Shown in pieces: positions 9,715 through 18,231 of a DNA stretch of 51,068 nucleotides. How positions within the stretch are numbered: the stretch's first letter is position 1; each line of letters starts with the position of its first letter. The notes beneath the pieces are model-generated. The model made no database searches. It worked only from the letters and a program-made list of their open reading frames with translations, and was not told the origin of the DNA. This DNA is from Marinifilum caeruleilacunae (GTDB taxonomy: Bacteria > Bacteroidota > Bacteroidia > Bacteroidales > Marinifilaceae): contig NZ_RZNH01000040.1 of NCBI RefSeq assembly GCF_013141825.1, positions 1 through 51,068 on the forward strand, given 5' to 3'. Position numbers and translations under genes: made by a program.

Positions 9715-11271
9715 ATGGCTAGTCAGGATAAGATTAAAAAATTAATTGATTTAAGAGCAGAGGCTAAGCTTGGTGGAGGTGAAAAAAGAATTGCATCTCA
9801 GCACAAGAAAGGAAAGTATACAGCCCGCGAAAGAATCGACATGCTTCTTGATGAAGGAAGTTTTGAAGAGTTCGATATGTTCGTATCTCACCGTTGTACT
9901 AATTTTGGTATGGAAAAAACCAAATTCTTAGGCGATGGTGTTGTTACAGGACAAGGTACAATCGACGGACGATTGGTATTCGTATTCTCTCAGGACTTTA
10001 CTGTTTTCGGAGGTTCGTTGTCAGAAACATTTGCACAGAAGATTTGCAAAATTATGGATATGGCAATGACAATGGGTGCACCGGTAATCGGATTGAACGA
10101 TTCAGGTGGAGCTCGTATTCAGGAAGGTGTTACCGCTTTGGCAGGTTATGCTGAAATTTTCGAAAGAAATATTCTTGCTTCAGGTGTTATTCCTCAGATT
10201 TCTGCAATTTTCGGTCCTTGTGCAGGTGGTGCTGTTTATTCTCCGGCATTAACTGACTTTATCATGATGACTGAAGAGAAATCATACATGTTCGTTACCG
10301 GTCCTAAGGTTGTAAAAACTGTAACAGGAGAAGATATCACTGTTGAGGATTTAGGTGGTGCGAAAATGCATGCTTCCAAATCAGGTGTTTCTCACTTTAT
10401 GCTTGAAGATGAGGAAGAAGGTATCATGATTATCCGTAAGTTGTTATCTTACATGCCTTCAAACAACCTTGAAGAAGCTCCTATCTTAGAGTGTAACGAC
10501 CCTATTGATAGAATGGAAGATGTTCTTAATGAAATTATTCCTGACAACCCAAATATGCCTTACGATGTGAAGGATGTAATTTATGCTATTGCTGACGATG
10601 CTGAATTCCTTGAAGTTCACCGTCACTATGCTAAAAATATCGTAGTTGGTTTTACTCGTATGGGCGGTATGTCGGTAGGTGTGGTTGCAAACCAACCAAA
10701 CTTCCTTGCTGGTGTACTTGATATTGAATCTTCAAGAAAAGCGGCTCGATTTATCCGTTTCTGCGACTGTTTCAATATTCCAATCTTAACATTGGTTGAT
10801 GTTCCTGGATTCCTTCCTGGATCGGGACAAGAATTTGGCGGTATCATTACTCACGGTGCGAAATTAATGTTCGCTTACGGTGAAGCTACTGTTCCAAAAG
10901 TAACAATTACACTTAGAAAATCATACGGTGGTGCTCACGATGTAATGTCATCTAAGCAACTACGTGGTGATATGAACTATGCTTGGCCAACTGCCGAAAT
11001 TGCAGTAATGGGTGCTAAAGGTGCGATCGAAGTACTTCATGGTAGAAAACTTGCCGAACTAAACGACGAAGAAAAAGCGAAGTTTATCGAGGAAAAAGAA
11101 ACTGAATACAACGAGGCATTTGCAAATCCGTACAACGCAGCTTCATACGGTTATATCGATGATGTTATCGAGCCAAGAAATACTCGTTTTAGAGTGATTC
11201 GTGCATTCCAGTCTCTACAGACTAAAAAGCAATCGAACCCACCTAAAAAACATTCTAATATTCCATTGTAA
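9715..11271 (+). CDS. mmdA: Methylmalonyl-CoA decarboxylase alpha subunit (carboxyltransferase)
   Basis: This 518-residue biotin-dependent carboxyltransferase of the propionyl-CoA carboxylase beta type has two crotonase-like halves. It moves the carboxyl group from methylmalonyl-CoA to biotin on the small carrier subunit. The first oxyanion-hole region is [16 protein letters not shown] (about residues 167-182), preceded by [10 protein letters not shown]. The second half has [12 protein letters not shown] and the late glycine pair in [13 protein letters not shown]. Length and motifs match the family. An acetyl- or propionyl-CoA carboxylase role is possible for this family. The OadG-like and OadB-like partners downstream, and the absence of a biotin carboxylase gene, point to the Na+-pumping decarboxylase instead. 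It is cytoplasmic and docks on the membrane beta subunit. Confidence 0.93.
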   Translation: MASQDKIKKLIDLRAEAKLGGGEKRIASQHKKGKYTARERIDMLLDEGSFEEFDMFVSHRCTNFGMEKTKFLGDGVVTGQGTIDGRLVFVFSQDFTVFGGSLSETFAQKICKIMDMAMTMGAPVIGLNDSGGARIQEGVTALAGYAEIFERNILASGVIPQISAIFGPCAGGAVYSPALTDFIMMTEEKSYMFVTGPKVVKTVTGEDITVEDLGGAKMHASKSGVSHFMLEDEEEGIMIIRKLLSYMPSNNLEEAPILECNDPIDRMEDVLNEIIPDNPNMPYDVKDVIYAIADDAEFLEVHRHYAKNIVVGFTRMGGMSVGVVANQPNFLAGVLDIESSRKAARFIRFCDCFNIPILTLVDVPGFLPGSGQEFGGIITHGAKLMFAYGEATVPKVTITLRKSYGGAHDVMSSKQLRGDMNYAWPTAEIAVMGAKGAIEVLHGRKLAELNDEEKAKFIEEKETEYNEAFANPYNAASYGYIDDVIEPRNTRFRVIRAFQSLQTKKQSNPPKKHSNIPL

Positions 11272-11282
11272 AAAATAGTTCT

Positions 11283-11633
11283 ATGTTAATGAATATTTTA
11301 TCTATAGGAAGTCAAGGTGGATGGACAGTAGCAATTGTTGGGTACTCAATCGTATTTCTTGCGTTGGTATGTCTTGTTATTGTTTTCATGAATTTGCCTA
11401 AACTTTTACAGCTAAACTTGAGAAAGAAGCTTGTTAAAGAAGGTAAGCCTTGCGCTGAAGTTGAAGACTTGAATATAGAAGGAAATGTAAATGCGGCTAT
11501 CGCTATGGCATTGCACATGCACTTTAATCAGCTTCACGATGAAGAGAGTAATATCATCACAATTAAAAAAGTTACAAAGAATTATTCTCCATGGAGCTCT
11601 AAGATTTATGGGGTAATGAATCAACCAAGATAA
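11283..11633 (+). CDS. mmdD: Methylmalonyl-CoA decarboxylase delta subunit (OadG family)
   Basis: This 116-residue single-span membrane protein resembles OadG. Residues 14-38 form one hydrophobic helix (TVAIVGYSIVFLALVCLVIVF). A basic, charged cytoplasmic tail follows, including LNLRKKLVKEGK and a C-terminal part of unknown fold. OadG/MmdD proteins tether the carboxyltransferase to the membrane beta subunit. It starts 11 bp after mmdA and ends 5 bp before the carrier gene, so translation is probably coupled. A second in-frame ATG two codons later (11289) is an equally possible start. Sequence conservation in this family is low, so the call leans on size, topology and position. Confidence 0.85.
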   Translation: MLMNILSIGSQGGWTVAIVGYSIVFLALVCLVIVFMNLPKLLQLNLRKKLVKEGKPCAEVEDLNIEGNVNAAIAMALHMHFNQLHDEESNIITIKKVTKNYSPWSSKIYGVMNQPR

Positions 11634-11638
11634 ACAAA

Positions 11639-12061
11639 ATGAAGAAGTTCAAATTTACTATACGTGGCCAGGAATACGATGTTGAAATCAAGGATTTTCA
11701 AGGATCGAATGCCAAAATTGAAGTGAACGGAACCAGCTATGATGTAGATGTTAATATTGAAGAAAAGGCATCTAAAACTCCTAAACTAGTTCGTAAGCCT
11801 GTTATTAACAAACCAGGTGAAGGAAAAATCCAAAAAGGTGGTGCTGGCTCAACTGTTGTTAAAGCTCCACTTCCAGGTAGCATTATTAAAATTAACATTG
11901 CTGTTGGTGATACCATTAACCCAGGAGATACTCTATTGGTGATGGAAGCAATGAAAATGGAAAATAATGTCATGGCTGAAAAAGGAGGTACTGTTAAAGC
12001 TGTTAAAGTTGCAGTTGGTGAGAGTGTACTTCAAGATGATGTGTTAGTAGAAATTTCATAA
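11639..12061 (+). CDS. mmdC: Biotin carboxyl carrier subunit of methylmalonyl-CoA decarboxylase
   Basis: This 140-residue protein carries the carboxyl group on biotin from the alpha subunit to the membrane beta subunit. The C-terminal half is a biotinyl-lipoyl domain with the canonical MEAMKMEN motif; Lys106 would be biotinylated. The half-hairpin partners VVKAPLPGSI and GDTINPGDTLLV are present. Residues 1-45 form a small beta-rich N-terminal domain typical of the Bacteroidota version. A Lys-, Pro- and Gly-rich linker covers about 43-72, shorter than the Ala/Pro linkers of Propionigenium or Veillonella MmdC. It starts 5 bp after the delta-subunit gene, within the operon. Confidence 0.95.
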   Translation: MKKFKFTIRGQEYDVEIKDFQGSNAKIEVNGTSYDVDVNIEEKASKTPKLVRKPVINKPGEGKIQKGGAGSTVVKAPLPGSIIKINIAVGDTINPGDTLLVMEAMKMENNVMAEKGGTVKAVKVAVGESVLQDDVLVEIS

Positions 12062-12195
12062 ATGATGAATGTTTGATGATCAATGTTTAATTCAAATTTT
12101 ACCAATAAGTTGTAAAGATTTTGCGTGTTATTTACAACCAATTGTAGATTTTCCATTAAGCACTAATCATTAATCATTAAACATTAAAAGACATA
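12062..12195 (+). other. 134-bp spacer within the decarboxylase operon
   Basis: This is the only long gap inside the operon. It contains near-repeats of the type TTAATCATTAA/ATCATTAAACATTAAA just before the mmdB start (12166-12190), and an imperfect ATTTACAA/TTGTA symmetry near 12130-12148. No good terminator is visible. It could hold a second promoter or a processing site that sets beta-subunit dosage; the sequence does not decide. Confidence 0.35.
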
Positions 12196-13830
12196 ATGAG
12201 AAAACTTTATCAAATTGTATTTTCGATGATTTTAGTGATGGGACTTGCTTTTAGTGCCTTTGCTCAAAATCAGGAAGATGCAGCAGCAAAACTAACAAGC
12301 GGGAAATGGATTAACCATACAGATGGTTATATTCCGAATCCCATTGGTGAATCCAAAAAAACCGTAAAACGTTATAAAACAATTGAGTTCAAGAAAGATA
12401 AGACTTTTACAATGGACTCGATTAAGCAGAGATTTACTGGTCATTGGACTTTGGAAGGAACAAGCTTGACAATGACTTTTAATCCGAAAGAGGTAACTCA
12501 TTTGCACAAAAACACTGATCCAAACTCAGGTTCAAATGCATATGTTACCACTTCTGAAATCTTAAAGTTGAAAGATCGCGTTGCGAAAATCGAAGGTGAT
12601 CAGCTTAACTTTGGAAACCCAATGCTTGATTGTGAACACAACTCGGGTGCGGTTGTTGGCTTGAAAAACTTTTATGAGTTTACTGGCTTTGCAAACGTTA
12701 CCGGCGGTCACCTTCTGATGATTTTGATCGGTTTAGTATTCATTTTCTTAGCCATTAAATATGACTATGAACCATTGCTATTGATTCCGATTGGTACAGG
12801 TATCATCATTGGTAACATTCCGATGTTCCAGGCGGTTGACTTTAACTTGAAGTTAGGTATCTATGAGCCAGGATCAGTTATGAATATTCTATATTCCGGG
12901 GTTGTTAACGGATGGTATCCTCCATTGATTTTCCTTGGTATTGGTGCGATGACCGACTTCTCGTCCCTAATCTCTAACCCTAGATTGATGGTTTTGGGAG
13001 CGGCAGCTCAGGTTGGTATTTTCGCTACTTTCCTTGGTGCACTTTGGTTAGGATTTGCTCCACCAGAAGCAGGTGCAATTGGTATTATTGGTGGTGCCGA
13101 TGGTCCAACAGCTATTTTCCTTTCATCGAAATTGGCAAATGGTATGAACGTAATGGCCAATGGGGAAACCGTGAAGAACTTAATTGGTCCTATCGCGATT
13201 GCAGCATATTCATATATGGCATTGGTTCCGGTAATTCAACCTCCAATTATCAACTTGTTTACTACCAAGAAGGAAAGAACCATTAAGATGAAACCACCAC
13301 GTGCGGTTACTCGTCTTGAGAAAATTATTTTCCCAATTGTAGGATTGTTGTTGACAGCCTATATTTCGCCAACTGCATTACCACTATTAGGTATGTTGTT
13401 CTTCGGTAACTTGTTAAAAGAATCGACTGTAACAAACAGATTGGCAGATACAGCAAGTAATGCATTGATTAACACTATTACTATTTTGTTGGGTGTTACT
13501 GTGGGTGCTTCAACTCAGGCTGATGTATTTTTAACTAAGGATTCAATCATGATTTTCGGCCTTGGAGCTGCTTCATTTATTGTAGCAACTGCTGGTGGTG
13601 TAATCTTCGCGAAAGTGATGAACTGGTTGTCGCCTAAAGATCGTCCAATTAACCCAATGATTGGTGCTGCTGGTGTATCGGCTGTACCAGATAGTGCACG
13701 TGTGGTTCAAAACCTGGGATTACAAAATGATCCTTCGAATCACCTTCTAATGCATGCAATGGCTCCTAACGTATCAGGTGTTATTGGTTCTGCAGTGGGT
13801 GCAGGTATTCTATTGAGTTTCTTGATGTAA
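12196..13830 (+). CDS. mmdB: Na+-translocating methylmalonyl-CoA decarboxylase beta subunit with exported N-terminal lipocalin-like domain
   Basis: The C-terminal part, about residues 150-544, is an OadB/MmdB-type polytopic protein. It decarboxylates carboxybiotin and pumps Na+ across the inner membrane. Diagnostic motifs include YEPLLLIPIG, GAIGIIGGADGPTAIF (with the Asp that lines the Na+ path in OadB) and AAGVSAVPDSARVVQ. The N-terminal part is unusual. It begins with a signal-peptide-like segment (residues 1-24, ending AFAQ). About 120 hydrophilic residues follow, rich in strand-forming repeats such as YKTIEFKKDKTFTMDS and GHWTLEGTSLTMTF, which look like a lipocalin-like or META-like small barrel. 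OadB proteins are commonly about 400-430 residues, so this is about 120-150 longer. There is no internal stop or frame change, so it is one fused gene. The fold of the extra domain is inferred from pattern only. Confidence 0.9.
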   Translation: MRKLYQIVFSMILVMGLAFSAFAQNQEDAAAKLTSGKWINHTDGYIPNPIGESKKTVKRYKTIEFKKDKTFTMDSIKQRFTGHWTLEGTSLTMTFNPKEVTHLHKNTDPNSGSNAYVTTSEILKLKDRVAKIEGDQLNFGNPMLDCEHNSGAVVGLKNFYEFTGFANVTGGHLLMILIGLVFIFLAIKYDYEPLLLIPIGTGIIIGNIPMFQAVDFNLKLGIYEPGSVMNILYSGVVNGWYPPLIFLGIGAMTDFSSLISNPRLMVLGAAAQVGIFATFLGALWLGFAPPEAGAIGIIGGADGPTAIFLSSKLANGMNVMANGETVKNLIGPIAIAAYSYMALVPVIQPPIINLFTTKKERTIKMKPPRAVTRLEKIIFPIVGLLLTAYISPTALPLLGMLFFGNLLKESTVTNRLADTASNALINTITILLGVTVGASTQADVFLTKDSIMIFGLGAASFIVATAGGVIFAKVMNWLSPKDRPINPMIGAAGVSAVPDSARVVQNLGLQNDPSNHLLMHAMAPNVSGVIGSAVGAGILLSFLM

Positions 13831-13856
13831 GAAAACATCAAAAAATCATATTTTCA

Positions 13857-13889
13857 AGGGGTGTTCGTAACGAACACCCCTTTTTAATT
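13857..13889 (+). terminator. Rho-independent terminator of the mce-mmd operon
   Basis: GGGGTGTTCG (13858-13867 region) pairs with CGAACACCCC across a short TAA loop, followed by five T. It lies about 30 bp past the mmdB stop and separates this operon from citrate lyase. Confidence 0.88.
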
Positions 13890-13910
13890 TCCATTATATT
13901 GCAATAAATC

Positions 13911-13942
13911 ATTGTTTTATGAACAATCTTGCCTTATATTTA
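13911..13942 (+). promoter_or_regulatory. Candidate promoter of the citrate lyase genes
   Basis: ATTG (13911-13914) and TATATTTA (13935-13942) are spaced by 20 bp. Each is one base from the Bacteroidota consensus TTTG / TAnnTTTG. They lie just after the upstream terminator, and the leader to the citDE start would be about 100 nt. The leader contains a G/A-rich stretch (13981-13991) complementary in part to TTTCTCC near 14015-14021, so a weak hairpin is possible. Confidence 0.4.
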
Positions 13943-14047
13943 TAGTAACTAATTATATCAGATGTAAAAATGGTTTTAATGGGAGAGGCGCGAGAATAAT
14001 TTCATTTTCCGTTTCTCCTGTTTTGCATCTTATACAAGTCTGGACCT

Positions 14048-15274
14048 ATGGAAGAGAAAGTTAAAATCGGTATTGCCGGAAATTTTGATTCCAAACTAAG
14101 AGGCGATTGTAAAATCCAGATTGAACTCACAAAGTCTGGGGGGATTTGTATTGATTTAAATTCAAAGGTTAAAGCATTCTTTCAAAATTCTATTTGCCAA
14201 TTGGTACAGGATATGTTGCATTTTTATGCCATCAAAAATGCCAAAATACAAATTCAGGATTTAGGAGCCTTGCATTATGTAATTGCAGCAAGAATGGAAG
14301 CTGCTATTTCTCAGCTAATAGATTCGAATAGGGAATATCTGCTTCCGCAAATAAAATCAAATTGTGATCGGGCTGTTCGCAACAGAAACAGGTTCTCCCG
14401 GTTGTACCTGCCTGGCAATACGCCCTATATGATGATTAATGCCGGGCTTCATCAGGCCAACGGGATTATATTGGATTTGGAAGATTCGGTGGCACCAGCT
14501 AAGAAACACGAAGCACGTTATATTGTCAGAAATGCCTTGCGGTCTCAAAACTTCTATGGATCTGAACGAATGGTAAGGATTAATCAGGGTGATATGGGGA
14601 TTCAGGATTTGCATTTTGTAGTGCCGCATCATGTTCAGCTGATACTAATTCCAAAAGTTGAAGATAAGAGGGTGATAATAAGGGTAGAGGAGGAGATTAG
14701 TAGGATCAGAAAAGCACATAAGATTCAGTCGGAAATACTGTTAATGCCAATTATTGAGAGTGCTTTAGGAATTGAGAATGCCTTTGAAATTACAAGTGCA
14801 TCCAAAAATATTGTTGCCATGGCGATTGGTCTGGAAGATTATACGGCTGATATTGGTGTAAAAAGAAGTGAGGGTGGCAAAGAGTCTCTTTATGCGCGGA
14901 TGAAAGTTGTTAATGCCTGTCATGCGGCAAGAATTCAGGCCATTGATTCTGTCTTTTCTGATGTTGCGAATGTAAAAGCTTTACAGGAGAATGTAAAAGC
15001 TTCAAAAGCCCTTGGATTCCAGGGAATGGGATGTATTCATCCTCGTCAAATAAAGGTCATACACGAAAACTATGCACCCGATTTGCAGGAAATCGAAAAG
15101 GCAAAGAAAATTGTGAATGCCTATTATCTCGCAAAGGAGAAAGGTTTGGGTGTTGTTTCTCTTGGAAGTAAAATGATAGATGCTCCTGTAGTGAAGAGGC
15201 AACTTAAAACGCTTGAACTGGCAAAAGAGTTGGGCTTAGTATCGGAAAATTGGAGGGAAACAGATGAAAGCTGA
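14048..15274 (+). CDS. citDE: Citrate lyase acyl carrier (CitD) and beta subunit (CitE) fused in one protein
   Basis: Citrate lyase splits citrate to acetate and oxaloacetate, and normally has separate gamma (CitD), beta (CitE) and alpha (CitF) chains. Residues 1 to about 100 look like CitD: AGNFDSKLRGD aligns with the E. coli AGTLESGD segment, placing Ser15 at the prosthetic-group attachment position with a short insertion after it. The DLGALHYVIAARMEAAI stretch matches the CitD C-terminus (DDKGALDCILRARLEA). Residues from about 115 to 400 are CitE, an HpcH/HpaI-type TIM barrel, with RLYLPGNTPYMM, GIILDLEDSVAPAKK (acidic metal ligand) and PIIESALGIENA. The last 10 bp overlap citF. No CitC, CitX or CitG gene is within reach here. 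The alignment with CitD is from memory and should be checked. Confidence 0.88.
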   Translation: MEEKVKIGIAGNFDSKLRGDCKIQIELTKSGGICIDLNSKVKAFFQNSICQLVQDMLHFYAIKNAKIQIQDLGALHYVIAARMEAAISQLIDSNREYLLPQIKSNCDRAVRNRNRFSRLYLPGNTPYMMINAGLHQANGIILDLEDSVAPAKKHEARYIVRNALRSQNFYGSERMVRINQGDMGIQDLHFVVPHHVQLILIPKVEDKRVIIRVEEEISRIRKAHKIQSEILLMPIIESALGIENAFEITSASKNIVAMAIGLEDYTADIGVKRSEGGKESLYARMKVVNACHAARIQAIDSVFSDVANVKALQENVKASKALGFQGMGCIHPRQIKVIHENYAPDLQEIEKAKKIVNAYYLAKEKGLGVVSLGSKMIDAPVVKRQLKTLELAKELGLVSENWRETDES

Positions 15275-16823
15275 TATGATTACCAATGCTGCAGGAAGAA
15301 AAGTTCCTGATAAGATTAATGGAGAAGCTGTTATTCCCTACCAGGGAGTAGGAAAATACCATCCTCTGGGGAATAAATATAATGCCAGAATTTCTGTGGC
15401 TGCAAACTACCCATCGGATGGAAATAAACAGGTTTCAGACCTAAAATCAGCTCTGCTCAGGGCTGGTATAAAAGATGGGATGACAATTTCTACACATCAC
15501 CATTTTCGAAATGGAGATTTACTGGCTAACCAGCTGTTTGATGTGGCAAAAGATCTTGGAATAAAAGATTTAATTTGGTTTCCATCAGCATCTTTTCCTT
15601 GCCACGAACATTTAATTCCTTATTTGGAAGATGGTACCATAGCAGGTATCGAAGGTAGTATGAACGGGCCTTTGGGAAAGTTTTGTTCCGAGGGGAAAAT
15701 GAAAAGAACTGCTGTTCTCAGATCCCATGGAGGAAGGTATCAGGCCATTCAGGATGGAGAGCTTACAATTGATATTGCAGTGATTGGAGCTGCCAGTGCC
15801 GATGCATTTGGAAATGCCAATGGTTTAAATGGTCCATCTGCATCTGGTTTACTTGGATTTGCATTGGCCGATTCGCAATATGCCGATAAAGTGATTGTGG
15901 TAACAGATCATTTGGTTCCCTTTCCTTGTGTTCCATGGCAAATACAAGGAAACTACGTGGATTTTACAGTGGTGTTAGATAAAATTGGGATTCCTGAGAA
16001 AATTGTGTCTGGTACAACTCAAATCACCAAGAGTCCCGATCGATTGCTAATTGCGGAATTGACCGCAAAATTTTGTGATGAGGCCGGAATTATAAAGGAA
16101 GGTTTTTCATTTCAGGCTGGAGCAGGCGGCACTGCTTTGGCTATTGGTGATTTTTTTGCCCAAATCATGAGAAGAAAAGGCATTAAGGCAAGATTTGCAA
16201 GAGGCGGAAGTAATCAATACCTTATAAATATGCTCGAAGAGGGATTGATTGATTATGTACTGGATGGTCAAACTTTTGATCTGTCAGGCGTAGAATCGAT
16301 GAGGAAGAATGAAAATCATGTATGGACAAGTCCATTTACCAGCTATAATTATCATGGTAAAGGAAATTTTGCAAGCATGTTGGATGTGGTGATACTTGGG
16401 GCCACCGAAGTAGATTTAAATTTTAATGCAAATGTGGTAACACATAGTGATGGTTATTTATTGCATGGAATAGGGGGATGGCAGAATTGCCTATTTGGAA
16501 AAACAGTGATCCTGCCCATTCCACTCTTTAGAAACCGAATACCGATTATTCGCGATCGGGTTACCACTCTTTGCGGACCCGGTGAGTTGATCGATGTAAT
16601 TGTAACCGAAAGAGGGATTGCCATTAATCCTTTAAGGCAGGATTTGATAGAGAAACTACAAGATTCGGATCTTCCTATTAAAAGCCTGGGAGATTTAAAG
16701 CAAGAAGCAGAGGAGATTTGTGGTGTTCCTGAACCAGTTGAATTATCTGATGAGATTGTTGCGGCAATAAAATGGGTTGATGGAACCGTAATTGACGTTG
16801 TGTATAAAGTAAAAGAGATGTAA
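15264..16823 (+). CDS. citF: Citrate lyase alpha subunit (citrate:acetyl-ACP transferase)
   Basis: This 519-residue protein of the CitF family swaps citrate for acetate on the acyl carrier, giving citryl-ACP for the beta subunit. Length fits the roughly 510-residue E. coli protein. Recognisable features are the N-terminal TNAAGRKVPDKINGE, STHHHFRNGDLLANQ (about residues 75-90), SHGGRYQAIQDGEL, and FSFQAGAGGTALAIG in the second half of the CoA-transferase-like fold. The start codon lies inside the end of citDE (11-bp overlap), preceded by GGAGGGAAACAG, an unusually good ribosome-binding site for this phylum. The overlap implies coupled translation of the two subunits. It is cytoplasmic and would form a complex with the CitDE fusion. 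Confidence 0.95.
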   Translation: MKADMITNAAGRKVPDKINGEAVIPYQGVGKYHPLGNKYNARISVAANYPSDGNKQVSDLKSALLRAGIKDGMTISTHHHFRNGDLLANQLFDVAKDLGIKDLIWFPSASFPCHEHLIPYLEDGTIAGIEGSMNGPLGKFCSEGKMKRTAVLRSHGGRYQAIQDGELTIDIAVIGAASADAFGNANGLNGPSASGLLGFALADSQYADKVIVVTDHLVPFPCVPWQIQGNYVDFTVVLDKIGIPEKIVSGTTQITKSPDRLLIAELTAKFCDEAGIIKEGFSFQAGAGGTALAIGDFFAQIMRRKGIKARFARGGSNQYLINMLEEGLIDYVLDGQTFDLSGVESMRKNENHVWTSPFTSYNYHGKGNFASMLDVVILGATEVDLNFNANVVTHSDGYLLHGIGGWQNCLFGKTVILPIPLFRNRIPIIRDRVTTLCGPGELIDVIVTERGIAINPLRQDLIEKLQDSDLPIKSLGDLKQEAEEICGVPEPVELSDEIVAAIKWVDGTVIDVVYKVKEM

Positions 16824-16826
16824 AAA

Positions 16827-16850
16827 AAAGCTTCGAGTAATCGAAGCTTT
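16827..16850. terminator. Shared terminator between citF and the BFD-like gene
   Basis: AAAGCTTCGA (16827-16836) pairs perfectly with TCGAAGCTTT (16841-16850) across a GTAA loop. On the minus strand it is followed by a run of T, so it is strong for the BFD-like gene. In the citF direction only TTTATAT follows, so it is weaker there. Confidence 0.75.
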
Positions 16851-16855
16851 ATATC

Positions 16856-17077
16856 TTACCAAAGTTTAAATCTACTTTGCGAACTTTCTTCCTTTTTAAC
16901 AATCTTAGGTACCTCGACATCTAAAATGCTATTGATATAGGACATACACTTTCCACATCCGGTATTGGCTCCGGTGTATCGTCTTATTTCCTCTATCGTT
17001 GTAGCATTCTTATCGTGAATAGCACTATCTATTGTTTTTCTATCAACCATCTGACAGTTGCAAACTATGTCTCTCAT
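16856..17077 (-). CDS. BFD-like [2Fe-2S]-binding protein
   Basis: This 73-residue protein has the four-cysteine pattern of the BFD-like [2Fe-2S] domain: Cys6-x-Cys8 in VCNCQMV and Cys41-x2-Cys44 in TGCGKCMSY. In Bfd (bacterioferritin-associated ferredoxin) these ligate one cluster used to reduce and release stored iron. The same domain also occurs in nitrite reductases and glycerol-3-phosphate dehydrogenases, so the partner is not certain. No bacterioferritin gene is nearby. The C-terminal tail (about 56-73) is basic and lacks motifs. It converges on citF and shares the hairpin between them. Confidence 0.8.
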   Translation of the reverse strand: MRDIVCNCQMVDRKTIDSAIHDKNATTIEEIRRYTGANTGCGKCMSYINSILDVEVPKIVKKEESSQSRFKLW

Positions 17078-17192
17078 TCTTATTCTGATTTTGATTTTAT
17101 TCTGTTGTAAATATATACATTCTTAGATATAAAACAGAGAAATAAAGCATTTAGTTTTAATTTAATCTAAATAAGATGTAGAATTCAATATT

Positions 17193-18017
17193 CTAAAGCT
17201 GATTTTCCAGGAATATTTTCATCTGACGGTACATGTCTATCACTTCATCCTTTTTGGGTAAAGTCTCATACATTTTTTTAAGGTAGTTCTTCTCACTTAC
17301 AATTTTAAAACTCTTCTTAAAGTTCAAATCATAAATCCATGACATTTGATGCAGTTTCAGCTCGTTTAAAGTAAGAACATCTTTATTGCTTACTACCTTT
17401 TCATCAACAATGGCTTTGTACACTTTTTTTGAAATTTCAGGCTGATCAGCCAGTTCCATTTCAAGTCTTTTATTGGTGCCCGATTTATATTCTGAATAAT
17501 ATTTCGAAACAATGTTCAAAGCATCAATTCTATCGGCATCACGCAATAATTTTGCTATTGTCAATGCATTTTCGTTTATCGACTTTGGAAGTACATCAAC
17601 ACCATGGTACCTGATGCATTCAAAAACGATCTCTTTTTTGTCATCATCCAATTCGCTTAAAACATTCTCCGATTGAAGTAAAGAAATACCTAAATCGATA
17701 TGATTTACATGATCGGTATCCGAAAATGTCTCATAATTCATCAACTGCTCAAATCGGCCAACATCATGTACCAATGCAGATATCCTGGCAATAAGAGTCT
17801 CAGTTTCGCTTACACTGGCCTCTTGCATCAAGTCTGATAACAACTCAACGGTATTAAATGAATGATTCCTTTTTAGTTCGATATTGAACTGGATTTCATC
17901 ATTTTCGCTGGTTAAGCTATTTGAGTAGGTATCAAACCAGGATCTAATATTTTCGTAAATTTCTTGATTCAAAGTGTATGTATTAAAATAGCTCGCAAAG
18001 CTACATTTTTTCTTCAA
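17193..18017 (-). CDS. HD-domain phosphohydrolase family protein
   Basis: This protein of up to 274 residues carries an HD metal-binding domain. The first His is in RNHSFNTV (residue 51) and the signature HD pair is His84-Asp85 in LVHDVGRFEQ. Further candidate ligands are in RYHGVDVLP and RDADRIDAL. HD proteins of this sort hydrolyse phosphate esters, often of nucleotides, but the substrate here is unknown. The start is uncertain. The longest frame opens with TTG at 18017; a second TTG at 17972 (LNQEIYEN) is equally plausible, and the first ATG would cut into the HD fold. No partner genes are evident, as it lies between an Fe-S protein and PepD. Confidence 0.75.
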   Translation of the reverse strand: MKKKCSFASYFNTYTLNQEIYENIRSWFDTYSNSLTSENDEIQFNIELKRNHSFNTVELLSDLMQEASVSETETLIARISALVHDVGRFEQLMNYETFSDTDHVNHIDLGISLLQSENVLSELDDDKKEIVFECIRYHGVDVLPKSINENALTIAKLLRDADRIDALNIVSKYYSEYKSGTNKRLEMELADQPEISKKVYKAIVDEKVVSNKDVLTLNELKLHQMSWIYDLNFKKSFKIVSEKNYLKKMYETLPKKDEVIDMYRQMKIFLENQL

Positions 18018-18180
18018 AAAGGGAAAGTAAAAACCTGATTATCGAACGGATATATTCTAAGATGGTTTCGCATATATACTACATCTGCATGAGAAGATGC
18101 GTATGTTGAAGATAATCAGAAGATGTAATTCGTTTATGCCAAATTAACAGAATTCTTCAATCTCGAAATTGGAAAAAGAA

Positions 18181-18207
18181 AAAGCGATCATATTAAATGA
18201 TCGCTTT
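18181..18207 (-). terminator. Rho-independent terminator of pepD
   Basis: AAAGCGATCAT (18181-18191) pairs perfectly with ATGATCGCTTT (18197-18207), loop of 5 nt. On the minus strand a T-rich tail follows. It lies 24 bp beyond the pepD stop. Confidence 0.8.
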
Positions 18208-18231
18208 ATATATATAAGGTATAGATTGAAC

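Noticed and set aside
10626-10847. Antisense open frames within mmdA
   Set aside because: They mirror the conserved carboxyltransferase coding sequence, with no start signal or conserved domain.
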